In this document: positions 43,663 to 52,140 of the stretch, piece by piece
How the letters are laid out: each line of letters opens with the position of its first letter
How positions within the stretch are numbered: position 1 is the first letter of the stretch
NCBI GenBank assembly: GCA_052034625.1
Contig: JBPOII010000012.1
Span: forward strand, 1-64,000
Source: JAVBLP01 sp052034625
GTDB lineage: Bacteria; Elusimicrobiota; Endomicrobiia; Endomicrobiales; Endomicrobiaceae
Reading direction: 5' to 3'
DNA length: 64,000 nucleotides
The notes under the pieces: generated by a model
Told to the model about the DNA's origin: nothing
The model's database searches: none
Seen by the model: the letters and a program-made list of their open reading frames with translations, nothing else
Made by a program: the position numbers and the translations under genes

Positions 43663-45246
43663 ATGGATCCTAAAGGCTATTGGTGTTTACAACTACATGC
43701 GCATCTGCCCTATGTTCGTCACCCCGAGTTTCCTGATTTTTTAGAAGAAGATTGGCTTTATGAGGCTATATCTGAAACTTATCTTCCGCTTTTATCCATA
43801 TTTGAAAAATTTATAGAAGACGGTGTTGATTTCAAGCTGACAATGACAATTACCCCGTCCCTTGCGAATATGCTTGCTGACCCTCTTCTACAGTCGAGAT
43901 ATTATGAAAGACTTAATAAACACATAGAATTTGCCGAGAAAGAGTTGTGGCGCACAAAAAGTCTTCCGCAATTCCAGCCGGCGGCAGAAATGTATGATGC
44001 CCACTTTAAAGAATGCAAAAAATTATGGGAAAAGTATAATGGAAATATTTTGACAGGTTTTAAAAACCTTCAGGATATGGGAAAGATAGAGATAATCACT
44101 TGCTGTGCAACACATGGTTTTCTGCCGCTTATGAATAATGAAAATGCGCAAAGGGCCCAGATACGCGTTGCTTGCGACGATTATGAAAGACATTTTGGAA
44201 GAAGACCAAGAGGTCTTTGGCTTGCTGAATGTGCTTATTATCCGGGAATAGACAAAATCTTAAAAGAAGAAGGTATAAGATTTTTCTTTCTTGAAGCACA
44301 TGGAATACTTTATGGAACGCCAAGACCGAAATACGGTGTTTTTGCTCCTGTTTACTGCCCAAGCGGCGTAGCGGCATTCGCAAGAGATATGGAAACAGCT
44401 CATCAGGTATGGAGTGCCGAAAGCGGATATCCCGGAGATCCGGATTACAGAGAATTTTACAGAGATCTCGGATATGATCTCGAATATGAATATGTAAAAC
44501 CATATCTTCACACAGACGGAGTAAGAAGAAATATCGGCATAAAATATCATAGAATTACCGGTAAGGTCGCACTAAGCGATAAGCAGCCTTATGTGCCGGA
44601 ATGGGCAAAAAATAAAGCTGCAACACATGCCGGGAATTTCCTTTATAATAGAGAAAAACAAGTGGAGTATTTGGCTGAAATACTTGAAAGGCCGCCTCTT
44701 ATAACTTCAATGTATGATGCGGAACTTTTCGGACATTGGTGGTTTGAAGGACCGCATTTTATAAACTTTCTTTTCAGAAAAATGCATTATGATCAAAATA
44801 CTATAAAACCTATAACCCCGGTTGAATATCTTGATAAATTCCCGGTAAACCAGGTGCTTACACCTTCAGCATCATCTTGGGGAGATAAAGGTTATTACGA
44901 AGTCTGGCTTAACTCATCAAATGATTATATTTACAGACATCTGCATAAAGCTGCTGACCGTATGGTGGAAATGGCGGTACAGTTTCCAAATGCATCGGGC
45001 GTTTTAGAAAGAGCTTTAAATCAGGCGGCAAGAGAGCTTCTTCTTGCACAGTCGTCGGATTGGGCTTTTATTATGACAACAGGAACGATGGTTGAATATG
45101 CAGAAAAACGCACAAGAGACCATCTTGTTAATTTTATGAATCTTCACGGGCAAATAACGGGGAACTCGATAAATGAAGGGTATTTGAGTGACTTGGAAAG
45201 CAAAAATAATATTTTCCCGGGAATAAATTACAGGGTTTATTTATAA
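43663..45246 (+). CDS. GH57 1,4-alpha-glucan branching enzyme (DUF1957 type)
   Basis: Introduces alpha-1,6 branches into glycogen-like glucan. The 527-residue protein is a GH57 (beta/alpha)7 barrel with an early HAHLPYVRHPEF (metal/substrate His), the nucleophile Glu189 in WLAECAYYPG, the acid/base Asp352 in MYDAELFGHWW, and a C-terminal DUF1957 domain (SSWGDKGYYEVWLN). Spacing of the two catalytic residues agrees with characterised archaeal and Thermus branching enzymes. It lies between DUF4912 and an HD-GYP gene, whose start touches its last base. Confidence 0.9.
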   Translation: MDPKGYWCLQLHAHLPYVRHPEFPDFLEEDWLYEAISETYLPLLSIFEKFIEDGVDFKLTMTITPSLANMLADPLLQSRYYERLNKHIEFAEKELWRTKSLPQFQPAAEMYDAHFKECKKLWEKYNGNILTGFKNLQDMGKIEIITCCATHGFLPLMNNENAQRAQIRVACDDYERHFGRRPRGLWLAECAYYPGIDKILKEEGIRFFFLEAHGILYGTPRPKYGVFAPVYCPSGVAAFARDMETAHQVWSAESGYPGDPDYREFYRDLGYDLEYEYVKPYLHTDGVRRNIGIKYHRITGKVALSDKQPYVPEWAKNKAATHAGNFLYNREKQVEYLAEILERPPLITSMYDAELFGHWWFEGPHFINFLFRKMHYDQNTIKPITPVEYLDKFPVNQVLTPSASSWGDKGYYEVWLNSSNDYIYRHLHKAADRMVEMAVQFPNASGVLERALNQAARELLLAQSSDWAFIMTTGTMVEYAEKRTRDHLVNFMNLHGQITGNSINEGYLSDLESKNNIFPGINYRVYL

Positions 45247-46478
45247 TGCATGAACTGATTTATGTGATTTTTGGAATTCTTTTTTTAGGACTGCTCTTAT
45301 GGGTGGAAAGGACACGCCGCGGCGCAAAGAGCAATGAGGAAAAATATAAAAAACAAATTGCCGAGCTTGAGCATCTTATTCAGTCTAATACTATGGACTT
45401 GGATAACTTGCTTGTAATGCTTGTCGGTCTTCACGAATTCGGAATGACGGCGACAGGCATAATAAGCAAGGAAGAACTGGCTGAGTCAGTAATAGATGTA
45501 GCTTCAAAACTTATAAAAGCGGAAGCCGGTTCTCTTATGCTTATAAATCATGACGAGAATGAACTTTATATTGCGGCAGCAAGAGGTATACCTTCTGATA
45601 TAGTTTCTTCGGTTAGGATAAAAATCGGCGAAGGTATTGCAGGTAAAGTAGCACATACCGGTAAACCGATTTTTGTAGAAGATATAGAATCTGACATAAG
45701 ATTTTTGAGACCTAACAGCGAAGATAGATATGAAACGAAATCTTTTATTTCCGTTCCTCTAAGGGTAAAGAACAGAATAGTCGGAGTATTGAATATTAAT
45801 GCTTCAAGAGAGATAAAAACTTTTGAAGACAGAGATGTAAGACTTTTAACTATACTTGCGGATCAGGCGGCGATGACGCTTGAAAATATTGAACTTTATA
45901 ATAATCTTCAAGATTTTTATTTTGAGCTTGTACAGACGCTGGCAAGAGTTATTGACGCAAAAGATTCTTATACATACGACCATGCCGACAGAGCAAAACA
46001 TTATGCAAAACTTATTGCTGAAAAAATGCATTTGCCGCAGCCTATAGTCAGACATGTGGAATATGCTGCGCTTATGCACGATATCGGCAAGATAGGCATA
46101 GAAGAACATATTCTTAAAAAACCCGGGAAGCTTACACCTGAAGAAATCGAGATCATTAAAAAGCATCCTACAATAGGTAATAGGATAATTTCACCGGTAA
46201 CTTTTTTAGCACCTGTTGCACCTATGGTGCTTTATCACCAAGAGTGGTATGACGGCAACGGGTATCCGGAAGGACTTGCCGGTGAAGAGATACCTTTGGG
46301 GTCAAGGATAGTAGCTGTGATAGACGCTTATGATGCTATGACTTCCGACAGACCTTATAGAAAAGCATTGCCTAGGGAATACGCAATTTCTGAACTTAAA
46401 AAAGGCGCGGGCTCACAATTCGATCCTAATGTGGTTGACGTCTTCGTTAATATTTTGCGTGATGAAACGCTGAACTAG
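45246..46478 (+). CDS. Membrane GAF/HD-GYP protein, likely c-di-GMP phosphodiesterase
   Basis: A 410-residue protein with one N-terminal span (about 2-18), a short coiled coil (30-55), a GAF sensor domain (about 75-215; EAGSLMLINHDENELYI, GEGIAGKVAHTGKPIFVED), and an HD-GYP domain (about 230-405). HD is in LMHDIGKIGIEEHIL and the GYP motif in HQEWYDGNGYPEGLAGE, followed by IDAYDAMTSDRPYR. Such domains hydrolyse cyclic di-GMP to GMP. The gene ends the DUF4912-GH57 operon, so glucan branching and second-messenger signalling may be linked. A terminator follows. Confidence 0.9.
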   Translation: MHELIYVIFGILFLGLLLWVERTRRGAKSNEEKYKKQIAELEHLIQSNTMDLDNLLVMLVGLHEFGMTATGIISKEELAESVIDVASKLIKAEAGSLMLINHDENELYIAAARGIPSDIVSSVRIKIGEGIAGKVAHTGKPIFVEDIESDIRFLRPNSEDRYETKSFISVPLRVKNRIVGVLNINASREIKTFEDRDVRLLTILADQAAMTLENIELYNNLQDFYFELVQTLARVIDAKDSYTYDHADRAKHYAKLIAEKMHLPQPIVRHVEYAALMHDIGKIGIEEHILKKPGKLTPEEIEIIKKHPTIGNRIISPVTFLAPVAPMVLYHQEWYDGNGYPEGLAGEEIPLGSRIVAVIDAYDAMTSDRPYRKALPREYAISELKKGAGSQFDPNVVDVFVNILRDETLN

Positions 46479-46507
46479 CAAATAAGGGTGGAAAATAATA
46501 AAATATG

Positions 46508-46540
46508 AGTCCGCTTTTAAATAAGGCGGACTTATTTTTT
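46508..46540 (+). terminator. Rho-independent terminator after the HD-GYP gene
   Basis: Stem AGTCCGC (46508-46514) / GCGGACT (46526-46532), AT-rich loop, then TATTTTTT. Confidence 0.75.
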
Positions 46541-46558
46541 AAATTATTAAAAAACAAT

Positions 46559-46602
46559 GGCAGTGCTTTTGCACACTTTTGACCGTTTGCAAAAGTGTGA
46601 AA
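46559..46602. repeat. CACACTTTTG hairpin repeat, copy 2
   Basis: CACACTTTTG (46572-46581) and CAAAAGTGTG (46590-46599) around loop ACCGTTTG. Flanks GGCAG and GAAA match copy 1 at 15847-15889; the loops differ by one base (A-T-CG versus A-C-CG). It lies directly in front of rsmI. Confidence 0.8.
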
Positions 46603-46609
46603 TATAAAA

Positions 46610-47335
46610 ATGAGCGGTACATTATATATAGTTCCAACACCTATAGGGAATTTAGAAGATATAACGCTTAGAGCATTAAGAGTGCTTAAAGAATGTGATC
46701 TTATAGCTTGTGAAGATACAAGACAAAGTCTAAAACTCTTAACGCATTATGAGATATCGAAGCCTTTGATAAGTTTTTATTCATATAATCAGCAGCATAG
46801 GCTTCCTCAGATAATAAAAAAGCTTCTTAACGGTCAGAAAGTATCGCTTATATCTGACAGCGGTACTCCGGCAATTTCAGATCCCGGATATATTCTTGTG
46901 AAGGAAGCACTGGATAATGGTATAAAAGTGGAAGCTCTTCCGGGGGCGAGCGCGTTGATAACTGCTCTTGTAGGCTCAGGACTTCCCACTGACGGATTTG
47001 TTTTTTGCGGTTTTTTAAAAAGAAAACCGGGCAAGATGAGAAAAGAACTTGCTCAATATATAGATCTTGGTAAAACGATAGTTTTTTATGAGTCTCCGCA
47101 TAGAATATTGAAAACTGTGGAATTATGTGAAGATGTTTTTGGCAAAGAGGCACAAATTTGTCTTGCCAGGGAGATAACAAAAAAGTTTGAAGAGTTTATA
47201 AGAGGAAGCATAAAAGAAGTTGTTGAAGATATAAAGAACAGGCAGAGCCTGCTTGGCGAGTTTGTAGTTTTGGTTTACCCTGAAAAAAATAATGATAAAG
47301 AACGGACAGAGTCCGATATCTCTATGGAGGATTAG
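46610..47335 (+). CDS. rsmI: 16S rRNA (cytidine(1402)-2'-O)-methyltransferase
   Basis: Methylates C1402 of 16S rRNA in the decoding centre. The 241-residue protein has the RsmI pattern: YIVPTPIGNLEDITLRAL, CEDTRQSLKLLTHY, SLISDSGTPAISDPGY, LPGASALITALVGSGLPTDGF (cut in family tables as the SAM site), and FYESPHRI. No clear Shine-Dalgarno; the hairpin repeat occupies the leader. The argC start is two bases after its stop, and argC's GGAGG is within the last codons of rsmI. Confidence 0.94.
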   Translation: MSGTLYIVPTPIGNLEDITLRALRVLKECDLIACEDTRQSLKLLTHYEISKPLISFYSYNQQHRLPQIIKKLLNGQKVSLISDSGTPAISDPGYILVKEALDNGIKVEALPGASALITALVGSGLPTDGFVFCGFLKRKPGKMRKELAQYIDLGKTIVFYESPHRILKTVELCEDVFGKEAQICLAREITKKFEEFIRGSIKEVVEDIKNRQSLLGEFVVLVYPEKNNDKERTESDISMED

Positions 47336-47336
47336 A

Positions 47337-48359
47337 ATGATTAGGGCTGGAATAGTAGGAATAACCGGTTATACGGGCGAAGAACTTTTAAAAATACTTT
47401 CTAAACATCCGAAAGCAAAAGTTACGGGTCTTTACGGAAGAAGTGCCGCTGAAACAAAAGATCTCAAGGATGTATATCCGCACTTTGCCGATATGAACCT
47501 TAAAGTTGAAGGTTTAGATGCAAAAAAAATAGCTGAGAATTGTGATGTCGTTTTTCTTGCTCTTCCGCATGCTGTCGCTTTTGAAGTGATACCGGCACTT
47601 TTTGATGCAGGTGTTAAGATTGTCGATCTTTCAGCGGATTTCAGACTTAGAAAACCGGAAGTTTATGAAAAGTGGTATAAAGTAAACCATACTGCTAAAG
47701 ATTATATAAGTAATGCCGTTTACGGTTTGTCTGAACTTAATGCCGATACAATAAAAACAGCCAAACTTGTGGCAAATCCCGGCTGTTATCCTACTACTAT
47801 TTTGCTTGGATGTGCTCCTGCAATAAAGGAAGATATTATTGATCTTAAAGGTATGATAGTAGATGCAAAGAGCGGAGTATCAGGTGCAGGCAGGAAAAGC
47901 ACACAGGATTATTTTGAAAAAGAACATCCCAATTTCAGAGCATATAATATATCCGGAGGGCACAGACATATACCTGAAATAGAGCAGGAGCTTGCTTTGC
48001 TTTCCGGCGAAGAGATAACAATAAGTTTTTCACCGCATATTATGCCTGTTGAAAGAGGTATGCTTTCAACGATTTATGTGGGATTAAAGAAAAAAATTAC
48101 AACTTCAGAAATAATAGAAAAATATAAAGAATTTTATAAGGGTAAAGATTTTGTAAAGATCCTTGATGAAGGTGTTTTGCCCGGTATAAAAGATGTAGTA
48201 AACACTAATTATTGTGCGATAGGCATGAAAGTCGATGAACGTGCCGGCAGGCTGACAATTGTTTCCGTTATCGACAATCTTGTTAAAGGTGCATCCGGGC
48301 AGGCTGTACAGAATATGAATATAATGTTTTCAATTCCGGAAACCACAGGATTAATATAA
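47337..48359 (+). CDS. argC: N-acetyl-gamma-glutamyl-phosphate reductase
   Basis: Third step of arginine synthesis. The 340-residue protein has the NADP-binding start AGIVGITGYTGEELLKIL, the catalytic Cys in VANPGCYPTTILLG, and SGVSGAGRK. The frame opens at 47292 within rsmI, but ATG 47337 has GGAGG at six bases and gives the conserved N-terminus, so it was chosen. argJ, the other arginine gene here, follows two Sel1-repeat genes at 50211. No argB, argD or argF is in the window. Confidence 0.95.
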   Translation: MIRAGIVGITGYTGEELLKILSKHPKAKVTGLYGRSAAETKDLKDVYPHFADMNLKVEGLDAKKIAENCDVVFLALPHAVAFEVIPALFDAGVKIVDLSADFRLRKPEVYEKWYKVNHTAKDYISNAVYGLSELNADTIKTAKLVANPGCYPTTILLGCAPAIKEDIIDLKGMIVDAKSGVSGAGRKSTQDYFEKEHPNFRAYNISGGHRHIPEIEQELALLSGEEITISFSPHIMPVERGMLSTIYVGLKKKITTSEIIEKYKEFYKGKDFVKILDEGVLPGIKDVVNTNYCAIGMKVDERAGRLTIVSVIDNLVKGASGQAVQNMNIMFSIPETTGLI

Positions 48360-48407
48360 AGCCATAATGCCTCAAATGCTATAGAGGCTAAGACCAGGGG
48401 GATATAA

Positions 48408-49235
48408 ATGAAATTAAAAGTTTTTATAATGATTTTTGCCGTAACTTTTTTCTTTGCTTCGGATTCGCTTTGGGCACAGGAAACAGCGGTAAATCCTGAT
48501 CCTGGGGAAGAAGTTGCCGAATTCAAAGCTGATGCAGAAAATGCCGGCAGAGTGGTACAAAAAAAAGCGGTAAATCCTGATTCTGAGGAAGATGTTGCCG
48601 AATTGATAGCCGATGCTGAAGACGGTGACAGAGGAGCACAGTATGATCTCAGTATGGTATATGCTTTTAAACAAGACGCAGCAAATGCTTTAAAGTGGCT
48701 GACAAAATCGGCAGAGAACGGTTATGGAAGAGCTCAGTATACTCTCGGAAGTTTATATTATAATGGCAGCAGTAAAGTTAAACGCAATTATGAAAAGGCA
48801 ATACAATGGCTGGAAGCATCAAAAAAAACAAATTATAATGGCGAAAATGTTGATGCACTTATAGCTTCCGCAAAACAAAAAATGGTAGACGAGAAAAAAG
48901 CTATAGAGGCTAAAAAGAAAGCGAAGATCGCCTCAGCGCAAGCGGCAAAGAAAAAAGCGGCTGAAGAAGCTGAAATAAAAGCTAAAGAAGCGCAAGAAGC
49001 TGCAGAAAAAGCTGCAGCAGAAGCGGCAATGAAAGTTAAGGAAGCACAAGAAGCCGCAGAGAGAGCTGCTCTGGAGGCTGCAGAAAAAGCAGCACAGGAA
49101 GCAAGGCAGGCAGCAGAAGATTCAAAAAGTATTTTCCATAAAATCAAAGATAAAGTTAAGGAAAAAGTTTCAAATTTCCTCAATTTCTTTAGACATAAAC
49201 AAGATCCAGTGTGGGATATCTATGATCAAAATTAA
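48408..49235 (+). CDS. Secreted Sel1-repeat protein with basic coiled-coil tail
   Basis: A 275-residue protein with a signal peptide (1-24, cut after LWA), two tandem 27-residue acidic blocks (AVNP-D-x-E-E-D-VAE pattern), Sel1-like repeats (about 64-140; GYGRAQYTLGSLYYNGS), and then about 110 residues of Ala/Lys/Glu coiled coil ending in a basic NFLNFFRHKQ. Sel1 arrays bind proteins. No catalytic domain. Its 3' end overlaps the next Sel1 gene by 14 bases; the two share sequence (ENG-x-x-AQY) and probably arose by duplication. Confidence 0.75.
   Translation: MKLKVFIMIFAVTFFFASDSLWAQETAVNPDPGEEVAEFKADAENAGRVVQKKAVNPDSEEDVAELIADAEDGDRGAQYDLSMVYAFKQDAANALKWLTKSAENGYGRAQYTLGSLYYNGSSKVKRNYEKAIQWLEASKKTNYNGENVDALIASAKQKMVDEKKAIEAKKKAKIASAQAAKKKAAEEAEIKAKEAQEAAEKAAAEAAMKVKEAQEAAERAALEAAEKAAQEARQAAEDSKSIFHKIKDKVKEKVSNFLNFFRHKQDPVWDIYDQN
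48486..48647 (+). repeat. 81-base tandem duplication in the Sel1 gene
   Basis: Two adjacent in-frame units beginning GCGGTAAATCCTGAT, at 48486 and 48567. They encode 27-residue blocks with related sequence. Scattered differences show that it is not recent. Confidence 0.75.
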
Positions 49236-50169
49236 AATTTTAACGGTTATAGTTTTTTGTTTTATATTCTCAACATTTTCAACGGCACAGCAAAAATTCT
49301 TTGATCTTAATTCAGAAAAAGATATTGCTGAACTTAAAGTAGCTGCTGAAAAAGGAGATATTCAAGCCCAATATGAGCTGGGTATTGTCTATGATATTCA
49401 ACAAGACTTTGAAAATTCTTTTATATGGATTAAAAAATCTGCAGAAAACGGTTTTGCTAAAGCGCAGTATTCTTTAGCCGGTCTATATAAAAACGGCAGT
49501 GCAATGCTGCCAAAAGACAGCGGTGAATATTTGAAATGGCTGAAAAAGTCAGCCGAAGGCGGATATCCCCGAGCACAGTATGATCTGGGGACACTTTATT
49601 TTAACGGAACAGATTTTCTTGATCAAAATTTTAAAGAAGCTATGAAATGGTTGGAGGCTTCTCGTTTGAACCAATTCAGAGGTGAAAATCTTGAAGAGAT
49701 GATAAGGGTCAGTAAAAAAGAGTCTGAAGGGAGATCTGTTTTGTCAAAAGTTCAGACAAGTAAAGCTGATGTTGATCTCTATACTCCGGACGCAGATTTT
49801 AAAACAATAGAAAAGATTGCTCAAAAAGATATTAACCTGCAATTTGACCTGGGTGTATTCTATCAGGCAAAAGGTGATGAAAAAAAGAGTATAAAATGGT
49901 ATAAGAAAGCCGTCTCTAACGGAAATAAACAAGCTGAACTTAATCTTGCAACGGTTTATTTTATGCAAGGTATTATATCAAATAAGAACAGTTCATTTAA
50001 GAAAGCGGCGGCGCATCTTAAAAATGTGAAAGACTATTATAGCGATGATATAAAGCAGGGGATAGAAGAGATGATAAAAATCTCAGAATTAAAAAAAGAC
50101 GAAAGAACAGAGTATATAGAATTGCTCAAAAAACACAGCGCAGCTTTTGTAGGAAATGCTTTTAAATAA
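49222..50169 (+). CDS. Secreted Sel1-repeat protein
   Basis: A 315-residue protein with signal peptide (1-22, cut after STA), then Sel1/TPR-type repeats at about 28-150 and again about 190-280 (GDIQAQYELGIVYD, GFAKAQYSLAGLYKNGS, GYPRAQYDLGTLYFNGT). No enzyme domain. It overlaps the preceding Sel1 gene by 14 bases. Lies between argC and argJ, though nothing ties it to arginine metabolism. Role unknown; probably a periplasmic adaptor. Confidence 0.78.
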   Translation: MIKIKILTVIVFCFIFSTFSTAQQKFFDLNSEKDIAELKVAAEKGDIQAQYELGIVYDIQQDFENSFIWIKKSAENGFAKAQYSLAGLYKNGSAMLPKDSGEYLKWLKKSAEGGYPRAQYDLGTLYFNGTDFLDQNFKEAMKWLEASRLNQFRGENLEEMIRVSKKESEGRSVLSKVQTSKADVDLYTPDADFKTIEKIAQKDINLQFDLGVFYQAKGDEKKSIKWYKKAVSNGNKQAELNLATVYFMQGIISNKNSSFKKAAAHLKNVKDYYSDDIKQGIEEMIKISELKKDERTEYIELLKKHSAAFVGNAFK

Positions 50170-50210
50170 AATAAAAACAATGTTTTTAATATAATTTCAG
50201 GAGACAGTCA

Positions 50211-51428
50211 ATGCTTCCAAAAGGATTTAAAGTCGGCGGAGTGCGCAGCGGTATTTCAAAGAAGAAAGATAAAAAAGATCTGGCATTGTTTATTTCGGAA
50301 GTTCCGGCAGAAGCTGCCGCGATGTTTACTTCAAGCGTAGTTAAAGCCGCACCTGTTCTTGTCAATATTGAGAAAATGAAAAAAGGCGGCAAATTTTCGG
50401 CTGTTTTAGCAAATTCAGGCTGTGCAAATGCCTGCACGGGAAAAAAAGGTAAAGCTGATGCTGAAATGATGTGTACGGAAGTTGAAAAAGCTTTTGATTT
50501 AAAAAAGAATTCTGTGCTTTGTGCCTCTACCGGAGTTATAGGACAGTATATTAATACTGATGAAAAAAGGATGAGAGAAAGTCTTGAAAACCTTAAAAAA
50601 AATATAGGTATTTCTCCTAAAAATGAAGATGAAGCAGTACTTTCAATAATGACGACAGACACATTTATAAAGAAAGCTTCGGCGAAAATCAAGGTCGGCA
50701 CAAAAGGCGAGATAAGGATTTGGGGCTGTGTGAAAGGCGCCGGAATGATACATCCGAATATGCAGGGCTTTTCATCAAAACTGCATGCGACCATGCTTTC
50801 TTTTATCTTGACCGACGCACAAATTGAAGGCAAAACGTTACAGAAAATGCTTGAAAAAGCGGCAGAAGATTCGTATCACTGTGTTTCAGTTGACGGAGAT
50901 ACTTCTACCAATGATACCGTTATAGTTCTTGCAAACGGACAGAGCGGGACAGGGAAACTTTCCGCTGCCGATATGAAAAAGTTCGAAGCTGCTTTAAATG
51001 AAGTAACATTGTCGCTTGCAAAACTTATAGCAAAAGACGGCGAAGGTGCGACAAAGTTTGTTGAAATAGAAGTAAAGAATGCAAAAACTAAAGATGATGC
51101 AAAAAAAATATCTTCTACAATAGCAACATCTCCTTTATTTAAAACCGCATTGTTCGGTGCGGATGCCAATTGGGGAAGAGCTTTGGCAGCGGCAGGCAGA
51201 GCCGGCGTAAATTTCGATCCTGAAAAAGTTGATATATATATGGGCGGCATACAAACATTTAAGAACGGTATGGCATTGAATTTTTCAGAAAGTAAAGCAA
51301 AAAAATCGCTTTTAAAGAAAGAAGTTAAGGTGATTATAGATCTTAAAAGCGGAAAAGCTTCTTCAAAATATTATACTTGTGATTTCTCTTATGATTATGT
51401 AAAGATCAACGGAGATTACAGAAGTTAA
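50211..51428 (+). CDS. argJ: Bifunctional ornithine acetyltransferase/N-acetylglutamate synthase
   Basis: Recycles the acetyl group in arginine synthesis by moving it from acetylornithine to glutamate. The 405-residue protein shows ANSGCANACTG, KGAGMIHPNM, and the self-cleavage site HATMLSFILTD, where Thr becomes the N-terminal nucleophile of the beta chain; the C-terminal half has ADANWGRALAAAGRAG. Shine-Dalgarno AGGAGA precedes the start. Acetyltransferase cycling means the cell need not use argA/argE. Confidence 0.95.
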   Translation: MLPKGFKVGGVRSGISKKKDKKDLALFISEVPAEAAAMFTSSVVKAAPVLVNIEKMKKGGKFSAVLANSGCANACTGKKGKADAEMMCTEVEKAFDLKKNSVLCASTGVIGQYINTDEKRMRESLENLKKNIGISPKNEDEAVLSIMTTDTFIKKASAKIKVGTKGEIRIWGCVKGAGMIHPNMQGFSSKLHATMLSFILTDAQIEGKTLQKMLEKAAEDSYHCVSVDGDTSTNDTVIVLANGQSGTGKLSAADMKKFEAALNEVTLSLAKLIAKDGEGATKFVEIEVKNAKTKDDAKKISSTIATSPLFKTALFGADANWGRALAAAGRAGVNFDPEKVDIYMGGIQTFKNGMALNFSESKAKKSLLKKEVKVIIDLKSGKASSKYYTCDFSYDYVKINGDYRS

Positions 51429-51465
51429 AACCTATAAAGTGTTCAAAGGCAGTAGAATAAATAAA

Positions 51466-52080
51466 ATGAAAAAAGCATTAAAGTTAGCACAATCTGAAAA
51501 AGATTCGCATATAAAAAGTGCAGATATTATAAAAAAAGGCGGCGTGGCTATCGTACCTACTGAAACGGTTTACGGTTTTGCTATAAATGCTTTTGATCTT
51601 GAAGCACAGAAAAAAGTCTATGCTATAAAAGGCAGAAACTATAAAAAACCGCTTGTAATAATGACTCCGGATATTGAAAGTGTGAGAATCTTAGTTGATA
51701 TCCCTGAAAAGGCATTAAAGATAGCAAAAACTTTTTGGCCCGGACAGCTTACTCTGATATTTCCTACAACGGAAACAGGTAAAATGGTTTCCGGCGGAAG
51801 GGATAATCTCGGTGTCAGAATACCGGATAATGAGTTTATGCTAAAGCTTCTTAAAGAGATAAAAACGCCTGTTTTTACAACATCTGTAAATATTTCAGGT
51901 AAAAAAAGTGCTAAAAAATTTGAAGAAGTTTTACCATTTGAAAATGTTGCCGATGTTTTAGTAGACGGGGGCGATTGCCGTTTTTCTTTTGAATCTACAG
52001 TTATAGATATGGTAAAATTCCCTTATATAATTATACGTAAAGGCTGTTTGGATACTAATGAAATTCTTAAATTTCTTTAG
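51466..52080 (+). CDS. tsaC: Threonylcarbamoyl-AMP synthase (YrdC/Sua5/YwlC family)
   Basis: Makes threonylcarbamoyl-AMP for the t6A37 modification of ANN-reading tRNAs. About 204 residues with the YrdC signature: GGVAIVPTETVYGFAI, AIKGRNYKKPLVIM, FWPGQLTLIFP, NLGVRIPDN, and TSVNISGK. Single-domain form. Start is uncertain: GTG 51439 and ATG 51466 are both in frame and neither has a good ribosome-binding site; the ATG puts the conserved core at the usual distance. argJ ends just upstream. Confidence 0.9.
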   Translation: MKKALKLAQSEKDSHIKSADIIKKGGVAIVPTETVYGFAINAFDLEAQKKVYAIKGRNYKKPLVIMTPDIESVRILVDIPEKALKIAKTFWPGQLTLIFPTTETGKMVSGGRDNLGVRIPDNEFMLKLLKEIKTPVFTTSVNISGKKSAKKFEEVLPFENVADVLVDGGDCRFSFESTVIDMVKFPYIIIRKGCLDTNEILKFL

Positions 52081-52140
52081 TAAACGAAAATTATAAAATA
52101 TAATTAAGAAATAAATCCTCAAAATATAAGGAGACGGAAA

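Noticed and set aside
47292..47336. Upstream argC start inside rsmI
   Set aside because: GGAGG and the conserved AGIVG start point to 47337.
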